DNA from: Streptomyces sp.
Lineage (GTDB): Bacteria; Actinomycetota; Actinomycetes; Streptomycetales; Streptomycetaceae
Assembly (NCBI GenBank): GCA_003519485.1
Contig: DOWQ01000266.1
Span: 1-18,190 of the forward strand
DNA length: 18,190 bases
Reading direction: 5' to 3'
The notes beneath the pieces are model-generated. The model worked only from the letters and a program-made list of their open reading frames with translations, did no database searches and was not told where the DNA came from. Below, in pieces: positions 1 to 6,386 of the stretch (position 1 is the first letter of the stretch; every line of letters starts with the position of its first letter). A program made the position numbers and the translations under genes.

Positions 1-30
1 GAGGAGGCGCATCACGCGGTTGGCGGTCAT
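1..30 (-). CDS. 5' end of a truncated leftward ORF (runs off the window)
   Basis: An ATG at 30-28 overlaps the TGA (29-27) of the preceding small gene in the ATGA arrangement used throughout this operon. Ten codons are visible, reading MTANRVMRLL, and the frame is still open at position 1. The overlap and the continued leftward direction support a real next cistron, but ten residues do not allow a family to be named. A short basic, amphipathic N-terminus would fit a small DNA-binding protein; that is speculation. Confidence 0.45.
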   Translation of the reverse strand, partial: MTANRVMRLL

Positions 31-137
31 CGGGTGCTCCAGGAGGGTGCGGGCCGGCGGGCGGTCGGTTGGGGTTTGCGGCGGGTCGGGACGAGGTGCC
101 AGCCCATGACCCAGGCCGCGGGGACGGGGGCGGTCAT
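27..137 (-). CDS. 36-residue hypothetical protein
   Basis: The ATG at 137-135 overlaps the methyltransferase TGA (136-134) as ATGA, and its own TGA overlaps the next ATG, so it fills exactly the space between two coupled genes. The product begins MTAPVPAAWVMGWHLVPTRR and is Pro- and Arg-rich in its second half. No motif, signal peptide or membrane segment is visible. The exact stop/start coupling at both ends is the main evidence that it is translated. Function unknown. Confidence 0.45.
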   Translation of the reverse strand: MTAPVPAAWVMGWHLVPTRRKPQPTARRPAPSWSTR

Positions 138-1717
138 GCGGCGGCCGCCAGGGCGGGGGCCTGGTCCTGGCTCGCGTAGCGGGACAGCTCCTCGCCCGTG
201 ATGGCTTCGACGAGGGCGCAGAGGATGACCTCGGCGGAATTCGGGGTAACGGCGTTGCCGTACTGGCGGACGCGCTCCCGCTTGGATCCGAGGACGGTGT
301 ACTCGTCGGCAAAGCTCATGGCGCGGCCGATCTCGTGCGGCTCGAGCATCCGGAACAACACGTCCTCGATCGCGGGCTTGCCGTGCACGAGGGCGTACCG
401 GTCCCGGGTCGTGACCGCGCCGATCGGGTCCGTGACACGGCGGGCCGTGCCCGTTCCGTAGTACGGGATCAGCAGATGCTCGGCCGCGCCCGCCGGGGCG
501 ACGAGGCCGTGATGGTTCCCCGACGCGGTGACCGTGGCCAGGGCCTCCGACACCGACCGGGCCACTGACCCGCCGCCCCGCAACTCGGCGACGAACGGCA
601 GCCAGGCGAGTCCGGTCTCGTTGCGGGCGGTCTGCGTGCGCAGCGGCAGGTTCGCGGGCGCCGGGCCCTTGCCGTCCCGTCCCTCGACCGGCACCAGCAG
701 CGGCGGTATCGCCAGGGCGTCGTTCTCCCGCGTCGTGCGGCACGGCATCGGGTCCAGCATGCTCGTGGCCGCGTCCCGCCAGGTTCCGCCGGCTGGGACC
801 ATCATCGGCACCGGGCGGGCAAACCGCTCCAGCCCGGCCTGGATGCGGGCGAGGGTCTTCTCTGCGAGGGGCCGGGCCCGGTCGCCGATGCGCTGTCCCG
901 GGAGGGCCCAGTCGATCGCCGCGAGTGCGGGCAGCACCTCGGGCTCGACGACCTGGTTGCGGCAGGTGACCTGCGGGCAGCGGTACACGTACTGCTGCCG
1001 GTAGCGGCCCATGTCGGCGCCGCGCTTCTTGAACACCTGCACGGCCTGCACCCAGGTGTCGCAGCCCGGGCACCAGGCGCGCGGCCGGAGCCACTTGTCC
1101 CACTCCGGAGCCCGGCCCAACGACTCGTGCCAGTAGGCGACGTACAGCCGATCGCGGGACTGCGGGGCGCGGTGCACGGCCCGCGGGTCCGCGTGCATGC
1201 TGTTGAGCGCGATGGTGCGGGTCAGGTAGCCGAGCTTCTTGATCTCGCCCAGCCACCGGTCCCACTGGTCCCACGCTCGGACGTCGATGACGTTCTCGAC
1301 CACGCCGGCCTTCACCAGCCCCCCGCGCTCGATCACGCCGCGCAGGTAGATCGGGACTTCCTCCATCAGCGCGCGGGACCGTTCGACTTCCTCATCGGGC
1401 ACCGTGTCGAACAGGTCGCCTTGCAGAGTGTTGGCGAAGTCGCGGCGCTTCCCGCGGGCGTTGCTCCACTGCGGGCATTCCGGGGAGGCCCAGAAGATGT
1501 CGGTGACCGGCCACTTCTCGACCGGGGCTTCGCGGATGTCGCCGCGGTAGTGATCTACGGTGGGGAAGTTCGCGGCGTGCGACTCGATCGCGCGGGCCCA
1601 GTGGTTCGCGGCGCGTTCGACCCGCACCCCGGGGACAGAGTGCGCGCCCTGGGAGGAGCCGCCTGCACCACAAAACCAATCCATAACGGACAAAGCGTCG
1701 TTGTCGTTGTGGAACAT
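134..1717 (-). CDS. DNA (cytosine-5-)-methyltransferase, phage orphan type
   Basis: Predicted to transfer a methyl group from S-adenosylmethionine to C5 of cytosine in DNA. Of 527 residues, motif I is FCGAGGSS (15-22); motif IV is SPECPQWS with the catalytic Cys at 81, where most family members have a Pro-Cys dipeptide and this one has Glu-Cys; motif VI is ENV (141-143); motif VIII is QSRDR (187-191); and motif X, GNAVTP, lies near the C-terminus. Four cysteines (217, 220, 248, 253) between motifs VIII and X, in the expected target-recognition region, look like a zinc ribbon. The ATG has a GAAGGAAG ribosome site 7 nt upstream and overlaps the previous TGA by one base (TGATG). No restriction endonuclease is adjacent, so it is probably an orphan enzyme protecting phage DNA from host restriction. 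The target sequence cannot be read from the protein. Confidence 0.93.
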   Translation of the reverse strand: MFHNDNDALSVMDWFCGAGGSSQGAHSVPGVRVERAANHWARAIESHAANFPTVDHYRGDIREAPVEKWPVTDIFWASPECPQWSNARGKRRDFANTLQGDLFDTVPDEEVERSRALMEEVPIYLRGVIERGGLVKAGVVENVIDVRAWDQWDRWLGEIKKLGYLTRTIALNSMHADPRAVHRAPQSRDRLYVAYWHESLGRAPEWDKWLRPRAWCPGCDTWVQAVQVFKKRGADMGRYRQQYVYRCPQVTCRNQVVEPEVLPALAAIDWALPGQRIGDRARPLAEKTLARIQAGLERFARPVPMMVPAGGTWRDAATSMLDPMPCRTTRENDALAIPPLLVPVEGRDGKGPAPANLPLRTQTARNETGLAWLPFVAELRGGGSVARSVSEALATVTASGNHHGLVAPAGAAEHLLIPYYGTGTARRVTDPIGAVTTRDRYALVHGKPAIEDVLFRMLEPHEIGRAMSFADEYTVLGSKRERVRQYGNAVTPNSAEVILCALVEAITGEELSRYASQDQAPALAAAA

Positions 1718-1914
1718 CAGGCGGCTTCCTTCGCGTCGTCAGTGATCAGGCGTAGGCGGGGTCGGACGGTCCGCCGGGTGCCGATGGCGTCTTCGAGGGC
1801 CCGGCGGTTCGCGGCGGCCCGGGCGGTGGCGACTGCGACCGGCCGTTCGTCGCGCGCCCCGCCGAACGTTCCGGTGGGCAGCTCCTCCGCGAGCAGGCGC
1901 TCCAAGGGGCTCAT
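1717..1914 (-). CDS. Small conserved actinophage protein (65 aa)
   Basis: Starts at ATG 1914, overlapping the upstream TGA as ATGA, and ends in a TGATG overlap with the methyltransferase. The N-terminal stretch LLAEELPTGTFGGAR resembles a recurrent N-terminus of small proteins in Streptomyces phages and prophages (recognised from memory, not searched). The remainder is Arg/Ala-rich and probably helical. There are no cysteines and no membrane segment. Translational coupling to the methyltransferase suggests co-expression; function unknown. Confidence 0.75.
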   Translation of the reverse strand: MSPLERLLAEELPTGTFGGARDERPVAVATARAAANRRALEDAIGTRRTVRPRLRLITDDAKEAA

Positions 1915-2225
1915 GCCGCCGTCTCCCGCGCTTCGATCTCGCGCCGCGGGTGGACTCCCCCGTCACGCAAGGCCCGCCCCTGCTCGTGGCATTCGATACC
2001 CGGCTCGACCTGGCAGGCCGGGCAGCATGCCGTGATCCGCACCCAGGCGGCAATCCGCGACGGGTGGGGCAGGGCGGGGATGCGGCGGCCGGTACGGGTA
2101 CGGCACGGCTGGTGCTCGTGCGCCCCGCAGTGCGGGCAGGCGACGGCGCGGGCGGGGTGCTGCACGGCGCGCAGCGTGTGACGGATCGAGTCGGGCATCG
2201 GGGCGGCGGGCTGGCGCTGGGTCAC
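1911..2225 (-). CDS. Protein with two tandem zinc-knuckle motifs (104 aa)
   Basis: The GTG at 2225 overlaps the preceding TGA as GTGA. The 104-residue product carries two copies of one motif: C30-P-H-C33-x7-C41-x12-H54-P-S-R, and C68-P-A-C71-x7-C79-x12-H92-P-R-R. Three cysteines and one histidine per copy form a plausible CCCH zinc site. The flanks are Arg-rich, fitting nucleic-acid binding. The same motif occurs once in the gene at 2560-3315, two genes upstream in this operon. It lies between the replication genes and the methyltransferase, so a role on DNA or RNA is reasonable, but this is inferred from motif and location only. Confidence 0.8.
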   Translation of the reverse strand: MTQRQPAAPMPDSIRHTLRAVQHPARAVACPHCGAHEHQPCRTRTGRRIPALPHPSRIAAWVRITACCPACQVEPGIECHEQGRALRDGGVHPRREIEARETAA

Positions 2226-2563
2226 GGCTGGCTCCTCGGGGCGGTGTCGTCGGTGTCGTCGAGCAGTTGGCAGGGGCGGCATTCGCAGGTCCGTTTGCCG
2301 CCGTCGGGGGATCCGGCGCGTATCCACGCCCGGTGTTCCTCGAGGGCCGTCTGCCAGGCGTGGTCGGGTGGTGGGTCGGGGTCCGGTTCGGGTGGCCGGG
2401 TGCCGGCGGGCCAGCCGCCGGGAATGTGGCCGGGTGGTTTCGGCTGCCGTTCCTGGGGCGTGGGCCCGGCGGTTCGTGTGGGGCGCATCTGCTGGCGGAG
2501 GAAGGCCCGCAGGTCGCCCTGCTGGCGGATCTCCCGCATGTCGGTTGCGTCGAAGTCGGTCAT
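2222..2563 (-). CDS. Hypothetical protein, Pro-rich linker and C-terminal Cys cluster (113 aa)
   Basis: ATG 2563 overlaps the preceding TGA (2562-2560) as ATGA, and its own TGA overlaps the GTG of the next gene. The N-terminal 27 residues (MTDFDATDMREIRQQGDLRA and following) look helical and charged. Residues 30-68 are Pro-rich and likely disordered. The C-terminus carries CECRPC (93-98). No family is recognised. The position, directly after the helicase-loader-like gene, suggests a replication accessory role, unproven. Confidence 0.7.
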   Translation of the reverse strand: MTDFDATDMREIRQQGDLRAFLRQQMRPTRTAGPTPQERQPKPPGHIPGGWPAGTRPPEPDPDPPPDHAWQTALEEHRAWIRAGSPDGGKRTCECRPCQLLDDTDDTAPRSQP

Positions 2564-3315
2564 GCCGCACCGTCCTGGGGCTCGACGATCTCCGCGTCGG
2601 GGATGTCGCCGTCGGCCTCCATGCGGGCAAGGGCGAGTCGGGATGCCTCGCGGCGCCGCTGTTCCTCTGCCGCGCGCTGCTCTGCGGTCAGCTCCGACTC
2701 CCCCGCGGCGGCCCGTGTGCGGGCGGTGTGAGGCTTGGTGCGGGTCTTGCCGAGCGGCTGCTTCTCGCTGCCGCCCGGGATCTTGCAGGGGCGGCCGATC
2801 GCGGCACGGCACGCCGGGCATTCGACGCCGAGCGGCCCGGCGCGGCGCACGGTGTCGAGGAGCGCTTCCTCGTCGGAGTCGGGCACGACGCGGCCGACTT
2901 CGAAGCCTCGGGCTTCGAGCTCTGTCACGAAGTCGCGGTGCGGGCCGCCTTCCAGCGCCGGGCGGCCGGACGGCGGGGCGACCCGGCCGGAAGCTATGGC
3001 CTGCACCTGGCCGCGGTAGCGGGCCAGGTACTCGCGCACGGTCTCGTCCGGCAGCGGCTCGTACCGGAAGTTCTCCAGCCGCTTGCTGCGGATCTTGCTG
3101 CGGAGGGTGCGGACGTGGTGGGGCAGGATCCACAGCTTGGCGTCGGGGTCCTTCGGGGATGTCGTGTAGTAGACCGCTACGGCCGCGCAGGAGTCGGCGT
3201 CGAACGGCAGGTCGTGGAGGGCCGATGACCAGGCGATGGCGGCGGCCTGGGAGGGCTTGCGGTTGTCGAAGGCTGAGCAGTGGCCCAGGAGTTCGGCGGC
3301 TTCTTTGGGGTTCAT
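2560..3315 (-). CDS. Helicase-loader-like phage replication protein with zinc knuckle
   Basis: 251 residues. The N-terminal 85 residues contain the pattern EAAELLGHCSAFDNRKPS, then AWSSALHDLPFDA, then WILPHHV and a basic helix. This resembles a helical N-terminal domain common in actinophage proteins next to the replication initiator, often compared with helicase loaders (recognised by pattern, not searched). At 166-199 a zinc knuckle follows: CPAC-x7-C-x18-HTAR. The C-terminal 45 residues are a charged Ala/Arg/Glu helix, possibly coiled coil. The ATG at 3315 overlaps the stop of the replication-initiator-like gene (ATGA). An initiator followed by a loader is a common phage order, supporting a role in bringing host DnaB helicase to the phage origin. 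Function is inferred. Confidence 0.72.
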   Translation of the reverse strand: MNPKEAAELLGHCSAFDNRKPSQAAAIAWSSALHDLPFDADSCAAVAVYYTTSPKDPDAKLWILPHHVRTLRSKIRSKRLENFRYEPLPDETVREYLARYRGQVQAIASGRVAPPSGRPALEGGPHRDFVTELEARGFEVGRVVPDSDEEALLDTVRRAGPLGVECPACRAAIGRPCKIPGGSEKQPLGKTRTKPHTARTRAAAGESELTAEQRAAEEQRRREASRLALARMEADGDIPDAEIVEPQDGAA

Positions 3316-4382
3316 GCGGAGTCCTCAGAGTCGAGAGAGGCGGCGAGGGCTGCCCAGCCGGCGACGGTGGCGTCGGTGCCGGTGAGGGTCTGGCCGGTGG
3401 CGAGCTGTACGACGTTGCTGCCGCTGCTGCGCTGGTGGCGTTCGGAGGCCCGCTTGTGGTCGTCGCGGATCCACTTCTGCCAGGCGTCGGGCCAGGACTT
3501 CCGGCGGGCGCCGGTGGATCGGAAGTGGCTGACGAACTGGGCGGTGCAGTGGTCGAGGTCGATGAGGTCGGCGAAGCCGTCGCGGCGAGCCCAGCGGCGC
3601 ATGCCGTCAGTGAGGGTGAAGCCGTCGGCGTCAATGGGGGCGAGGCCGTCAGGCCGTCGCGGCTCGGCTTCTGCGGTGGGCTCGATTTCGATGACCGGCC
3701 CGCCACCCCCCTCCTCTTCTGGGGTAGGGGTAGGGGTAGGGGCAGGGGCAGGGGCAGGGGAATGCGCGCGTGATGTGGGCGCGCGCCCGCGCGTAGAGCC
3801 TTTCGGACCCCCCTCGGTAGGGGTATCGGAGGGGGTTGCCAAGGGGGGTCCCGAACCCCCTCGGGTGGGGTCCGGATCGGGGGTGCCGAAGGCCCGGCGC
3901 AGGGTTCCGATGTGGTCGGCTACCTGCTCCCGGATCGACGGGCCCTCGGTGCCGTTGCGGAGCTTCGACGGCTCGCCATTGAGTTCCTCGAGCGGAATGC
4001 GGTCCATCTCGGCGAGCATCGCCATGCGGAGCCTCTTGCTGGAGATTTCCAGGGCCCCGGAGACCATGGCGCCCATGACCTTCGGCATGCGCCAGACGCC
4101 GTCGTTGCGGACGAAGGAGCGGATGAGGAGTTCCTCGGTGTCCTCGTCGACGACGACGAACCGGGCCTCGTCGAGGGTGCCGATGAGTTTCTCGAGCTCG
4201 GCGACGGTGAGTCCGCGTGCTTTGCGCGCCCAGCGCCGGAGGGTGAGGTCGAGCAGGCCGGCGTGGTTGAGGTTGGGCTGCGAGATGAGGAACAGGTAGA
4301 GGCGCTGTTCCCTCTCGTCGAGGTTCTTGAAGTCCTCGTCCTCCCAGATGGAGGTGAGGATGCGGCCGTGTCCACGTGCCAT
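3312..4382 (-). CDS. Replication-initiator-like protein with N-terminal winged helix
   Basis: 356 residues. The start of the protein (GRILTSIWEDEDFKNLDE) followed by an EQRLYLFLISQPNL stretch is typical of actinophage DnaD/replisome-organiser-like proteins, whose N-terminus is a winged helix. Residues about 165-240 are a low-complexity linker, including alternating Pro-Ala then Pro-Thr encoded by a hexanucleotide repeat. The C-terminal domain (about 245-320), with ADGFTLTDGMRRWARRDGF and WPDAWQKWIRDD, is a helical module also seen in such proteins. The start is ATG 4382 with only a weak GAAGGAC ribosome site. It is the first gene of the leftward replication block, after a 202-nt control region. 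Expected to bind the phage origin, which may lie in or near the gene. The family is likely; the exact role is inferred. Confidence 0.78.
   Translation of the reverse strand: MARGHGRILTSIWEDEDFKNLDEREQRLYLFLISQPNLNHAGLLDLTLRRWARKARGLTVAELEKLIGTLDEARFVVVDEDTEELLIRSFVRNDGVWRMPKVMGAMVSGALEISSKRLRMAMLAEMDRIPLEELNGEPSKLRNGTEGPSIREQVADHIGTLRRAFGTPDPDPTRGGSGPPLATPSDTPTEGGPKGSTRGRAPTSRAHSPAPAPAPTPTPTPEEEGGGGPVIEIEPTAEAEPRRPDGLAPIDADGFTLTDGMRRWARRDGFADLIDLDHCTAQFVSHFRSTGARRKSWPDAWQKWIRDDHKRASERHQRSSGSNVVQLATGQTLTGTDATVAGWAALAASLDSEDSA
3721..3760 (+). repeat. Hexanucleotide repeat with G-quadruplex potential
   Basis: Three GGGGTA units followed by three GGGGCA units and a final GGGG, giving seven runs of four G separated by two bases on the plus strand. 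It encodes the Pro-Ala/Pro-Thr linker of the replication-initiator-like protein on the opposite strand. The regular two-base loops exceed the minimum for an intramolecular G-quadruplex. G- and C-runs continue less regularly to about 3870. Confidence 0.9.
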
Positions 4383-4455
4383 GAGTTTGAGTCCTTCGGG
4401 GATGGGTCGAGCTGGTCATGGACTGCGTTTCGGGCAGCGCTCAAGGGGGCTTCGA

Positions 4456-4475
4456 AAGGGGTTGTTCAACCCCTT
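4456..4475. promoter_or_regulatory. 8-bp inverted repeat in the leader of the replication operon
   Basis: AAGGGGTT, loop GTTC, AACCCCTT. A perfect 8-bp stem located 74-93 nt upstream of the initiator-like start codon. If the leftward transcript starts upstream of it, it would form an RNA hairpin in the 5' leader; as DNA it could be an operator. Confidence 0.5.
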
Positions 4476-4498
4476 CGGCACGCCTCGATACTACATCA

Positions 4499-4561
4499 GG
4501 GTGTGTAGTCACCCGCAATACATAAGCAACACACTTCACTCCGGAAGGGTGTGCGGTCACC
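4499..4561 (+). repeat. Pair of 15-nt direct repeats, operator candidates
   Basis: GGGTGTGTAGTCACC at 4499-4513 and GGGTGTGCGGTCACC at 4547-4561 differ at two positions, with start-to-start spacing of 48 nt. Both lie upstream of the RHH gene start (4585), the second ending 23 nt before it. Paired repeats beside a ribbon-helix-helix gene are the expected layout for an autoregulated operator. Binding is inferred. Confidence 0.6.
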
Positions 4562-4584
4562 AGGCAGTCAGTTACGCTGTCGCC

Positions 4585-4800
4585 ATGACGACGAAGGGCA
4601 CGCCCGGCCGCATGGTCCGCATCGATGACGAGACGTGGACGGACTACGGGAAGCTGTGCGCCGAGGAAGGGACCTCGCGCGCAGACGACATGCGTCGTCA
4701 CGTCCACGCCCGCGTCACGGCTTGGCGCAAGACCGAGGGCATCGAGCCGAAGAAGCGCCGTGTCGTGAAGATCCCGCGCCGAAAGCCCGAGTCCGACTGA
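4585..4800 (+). CDS. Ribbon-helix-helix DNA-binding protein (71 aa)
   Basis: The only plus-strand gene in the left 15 kb. The product has a short beta-strand GRMVRIDDETW (residues 8-18), then two helices (about 19-28 and 33-48) in the order expected for a ribbon-helix-helix domain, and a Lys/Arg-rich tail ending KKRRVVKIPRRKPESD. Such proteins bind DNA as dimers through the beta ribbon. ATG 4585 is chosen because the RHH domain begins immediately after it. Its TGA is 2 nt from the convergent stop of the CoiA-like gene. Two direct repeats upstream are candidate operators. It probably represses itself and/or the divergent replication genes; there is no toxin partner in the usual position. Confidence 0.75.
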   Translation: MTTKGTPGRMVRIDDETWTDYGKLCAEEGTSRADDMRRHVHARVTAWRKTEGIEPKKRRVVKIPRRKPESD

Positions 4801-4802
4801 CC

Positions 4803-6065
4803 TCATGGCCGGCCACCGCCCTTGGCGCGCATGGCGGCCGGACTGTGTCCGTCACACCGCCAACCGCAGGCGTAGAACCGGGCCGGTGCGCCACACGGTG
4901 TGACGCCGGAACTGCACCGGTGCGGCGTCGGGGGGCGGACCGCGGGGGCGGCAATCGTCGGTTGGCCCGGATCCGCTGGCCGGCTTGACCAGCAGCGGCA
5001 CCGCTCCCTCTCGTCACGCAACGGCGCGGGCTTCCCGCACGTAGCGCACCTCGGTCCGCCGCAAAGATCGACGGTTTGAGCGCGCATCGCCTCCAGCTCT
5101 GCCTCCTTGGCGCGGGAGTGGCCCCGGCAAACCCCGCGCCGGGTCTTCGCGCGGTCCAGTGGGCCCCCGTCGCGGAGCGACAGTGATTCGGAGTCAGCCA
5201 TGTATGCGGCGTAGTGGTCGTATGACTTCCGGTCGGTCCAGAAGAACCTCGGCGCACGGATCGCCCTGGCATCCACGACGGGCATGTAGGCGCCGATCGG
5301 AGCTCCGCGCAGGACGTCGTCCAACTGGCCAGCCGTGACCTGCCCTCGAGCATGAGGCTTTCCGCATCCGCTGAACTTGCGGTCCGGGCACTCGTGGCCG
5401 TCGCGCACTGTGCACGTGTAGATCTCGATGCGGTAGATGCCGCCGCGAAACTCGTGCCGGTGGTTCGGGTTTTCGATCACCTTCGGCGGCAGACCGCCGT
5501 CCGTGCGCAGGATCGGCACCTGACCCCGGACCTTGTCGCTCGTGGAGTGCCACATGGCCGTGCGCTCAACGCTCGCTGCGAGACGAGTCCGCTCGGGGGC
5601 GCTGTAGCGGCCCGTGGCACTGAACGGCGAATGCTGGTGCTCGTAGGCGACCGCGAGCGTGCCTGTGAGCAGCACGTCGGCGCGGGTCTTCCTGTTCGGC
5701 GCCCACGCTTCCTTGCGCGGGTTGTACCCCTCAGTCTCGCCGATCATGAACGCGCGGTTGTTGTACGCGCGATGCTCTGGCGTTTCAACGGACTCGTACT
5801 CGTGGTCTGGTCGCGCCTCGCCTGCCTGGTGGCTGATGACGCGGGTTGCGCCCCGGTTGTACGTCTTCAGCCACTGCTCTTCGCGGTAGAGCTCCCAGCA
5901 CTTGGCGCACTTGACCAACTGGGCTTTCGTCGAGTTCGCGTTCCGAGCGCGCAGCTCTTCCCACTCGCCGTCAGTGAGCACTGCCGCATCGGCGATCCCC
6001 TGTTCGCTCCTGCGGCCGTAGGCGCGCAGGGTGTCGTCGGTGATGATGACCTGGTTATTCAGCAC
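4803..6065 (-). CDS. CoiA-like PD-(D/E)XK nuclease candidate, Cys-rich
   Basis: 420 residues from GTG 6065, with a purine-rich AGAGAGGG site 7 nt upstream. N-terminal CAKC (53-56) and nearby histidines suggest a zinc site. Residues about 94-175 follow the order of the CoiA nuclease domain: ETPEHR (94-99), basic residues, RADVLL with D130, then YEHQHSPFS with E142-x-Q144-x-S146, and a later R...W stretch. CoiA-type proteins use Glu-x-Gln in place of Glu-x-Lys. The C-terminal half is Cys-rich (CTVRDGHECP, CGGPRCATCGKP, then PHRC to CDGH) and looks like further zinc sites. Codon choice is less GC-biased than in flanking genes. A hairpin precedes it and a convergent RHH gene follows. CoiA is known from competence for DNA uptake; in a phage it more likely processes DNA. 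The assignment rests on motif order only. Confidence 0.6.
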   Translation of the reverse strand: MLNNQVIITDDTLRAYGRRSEQGIADAAVLTDGEWEELRARNANSTKAQLVKCAKCWELYREEQWLKTYNRGATRVISHQAGEARPDHEYESVETPEHRAYNNRAFMIGETEGYNPRKEAWAPNRKTRADVLLTGTLAVAYEHQHSPFSATGRYSAPERTRLAASVERTAMWHSTSDKVRGQVPILRTDGGLPPKVIENPNHRHEFRGGIYRIEIYTCTVRDGHECPDRKFSGCGKPHARGQVTAGQLDDVLRGAPIGAYMPVVDARAIRAPRFFWTDRKSYDHYAAYMADSESLSLRDGGPLDRAKTRRGVCRGHSRAKEAELEAMRAQTVDLCGGPRCATCGKPAPLRDERERCRCWSSRPADPGQPTIAAPAVRPPTPHRCSSGVTPCGAPARFYACGWRCDGHSPAAMRAKGGGRP

Positions 6066-6080
6066 GGCTGCGCCCTCTCT

Positions 6081-6106
6081 CGCCCCGCGGTCCTCACCGC
6101 GGGGCG
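6081..6106 (-). terminator. Perfect 11-bp hairpin after whiB
   Basis: CGCCCCGCGGT, loop CCTC, ACCGCGGGGCG as read on the plus strand. It lies 13 nt after the whiB stop and 15 nt before the GTG of the next gene. No U-run follows on the minus strand, as is common for actinobacterial terminators, so it may be a terminator, a processing site or an mRNA-stabilising stem. Confidence 0.65.
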
Positions 6107-6119
6107 TTGTCGTGTGCGG

Positions 6120-6386
6120 TCAGGCGTCGGCGTGCTGCCGTTGCTGCCGGTGGATGGCGTGTCGTTCGCGTGCGTTTTTGCCACCCCAGATGCCGCCGCG
6201 TTCGGCGGCGGGCGCATCACCTTCGAGCTGGAGTGCGGCGTCGAGGCATTGCTGCTGGACGCGGCACCAGGCGCAGACGGCTTTCGCGGCGGCTTCGTCG
6301 TCGCGGAGGGCGCGGCCTTGGCCGGCGGGGAAGAAGGGGTCGACGCCGACGGTGCGGCAGCGGGCGTCCCGCTTCCAGGCGCTCAT
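6120..6386 (-). CDS. WhiB-family iron-sulfur regulator (phage-encoded)
   Basis: 88 residues with all WhiB hallmarks: four cysteines at 10, 38, 41 and 47 (C-x27-C-x2-C-x5-C) to bind a 4Fe-4S cluster, the DPFFP motif after the first Cys, the GIWGG turn (65-69), and a basic C-terminal tail. WhiB proteins act with the principal sigma factor to change transcription; phage copies such as WhiBTM4 of mycobacteriophage TM4 interfere with host WhiB2 and with superinfection. ATG 6386 overlaps the TGA of the HTH gene as ATGA, so the two are probably translated together. It is the last gene before a hairpin. A role in redirecting host transcription is inferred from the family. Confidence 0.93.
   Translation of the reverse strand: MSAWKRDARCRTVGVDPFFPAGQGRALRDDEAAAKAVCAWCRVQQQCLDAALQLEGDAPAAERGGIWGGKNARERHAIHRQQRQHADA

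Larger units (their letters stand above)
4383..4584. promoter_or_regulatory. Divergent control region, replication operon versus RHH gene
   Basis: 202 nt between the leftward initiator-like gene and the rightward RHH gene. It is visibly more AT-rich than its surroundings at 4488-4545. It holds two near-identical 15-nt direct repeats and an 8-bp hairpin (listed separately). Leftward -10-like TAGTAT and rightward TACGCT (4573-4578) are possible, but neither has a convincing -35 partner, so no promoter is assigned exactly. The RHH gene has no clear ribosome site and may be translated from a very short leader. Confidence 0.6.

Noticed and set aside
1950..3773. A 607-codon plus-strand open frame across the replication genes
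   Set aside because: It is antisense to four coupled genes with recognisable products, is rich in Arg/Gly/Ser/Pro low-complexity sequence, and is typical of long stop-free frames in very high-GC DNA.
3721..3870. CRISPR or iteron array
   Set aside because: The units are only 6 nt, contiguous, and explained as codons of a Pro-Ala/Pro-Thr linker; there are no spacers.
4585..6065. RHH plus CoiA-like genes as a toxin-antitoxin pair
   Set aside because: The genes are convergent rather than co-transcribed and the partner is far larger than a typical toxin with a different fold prediction.
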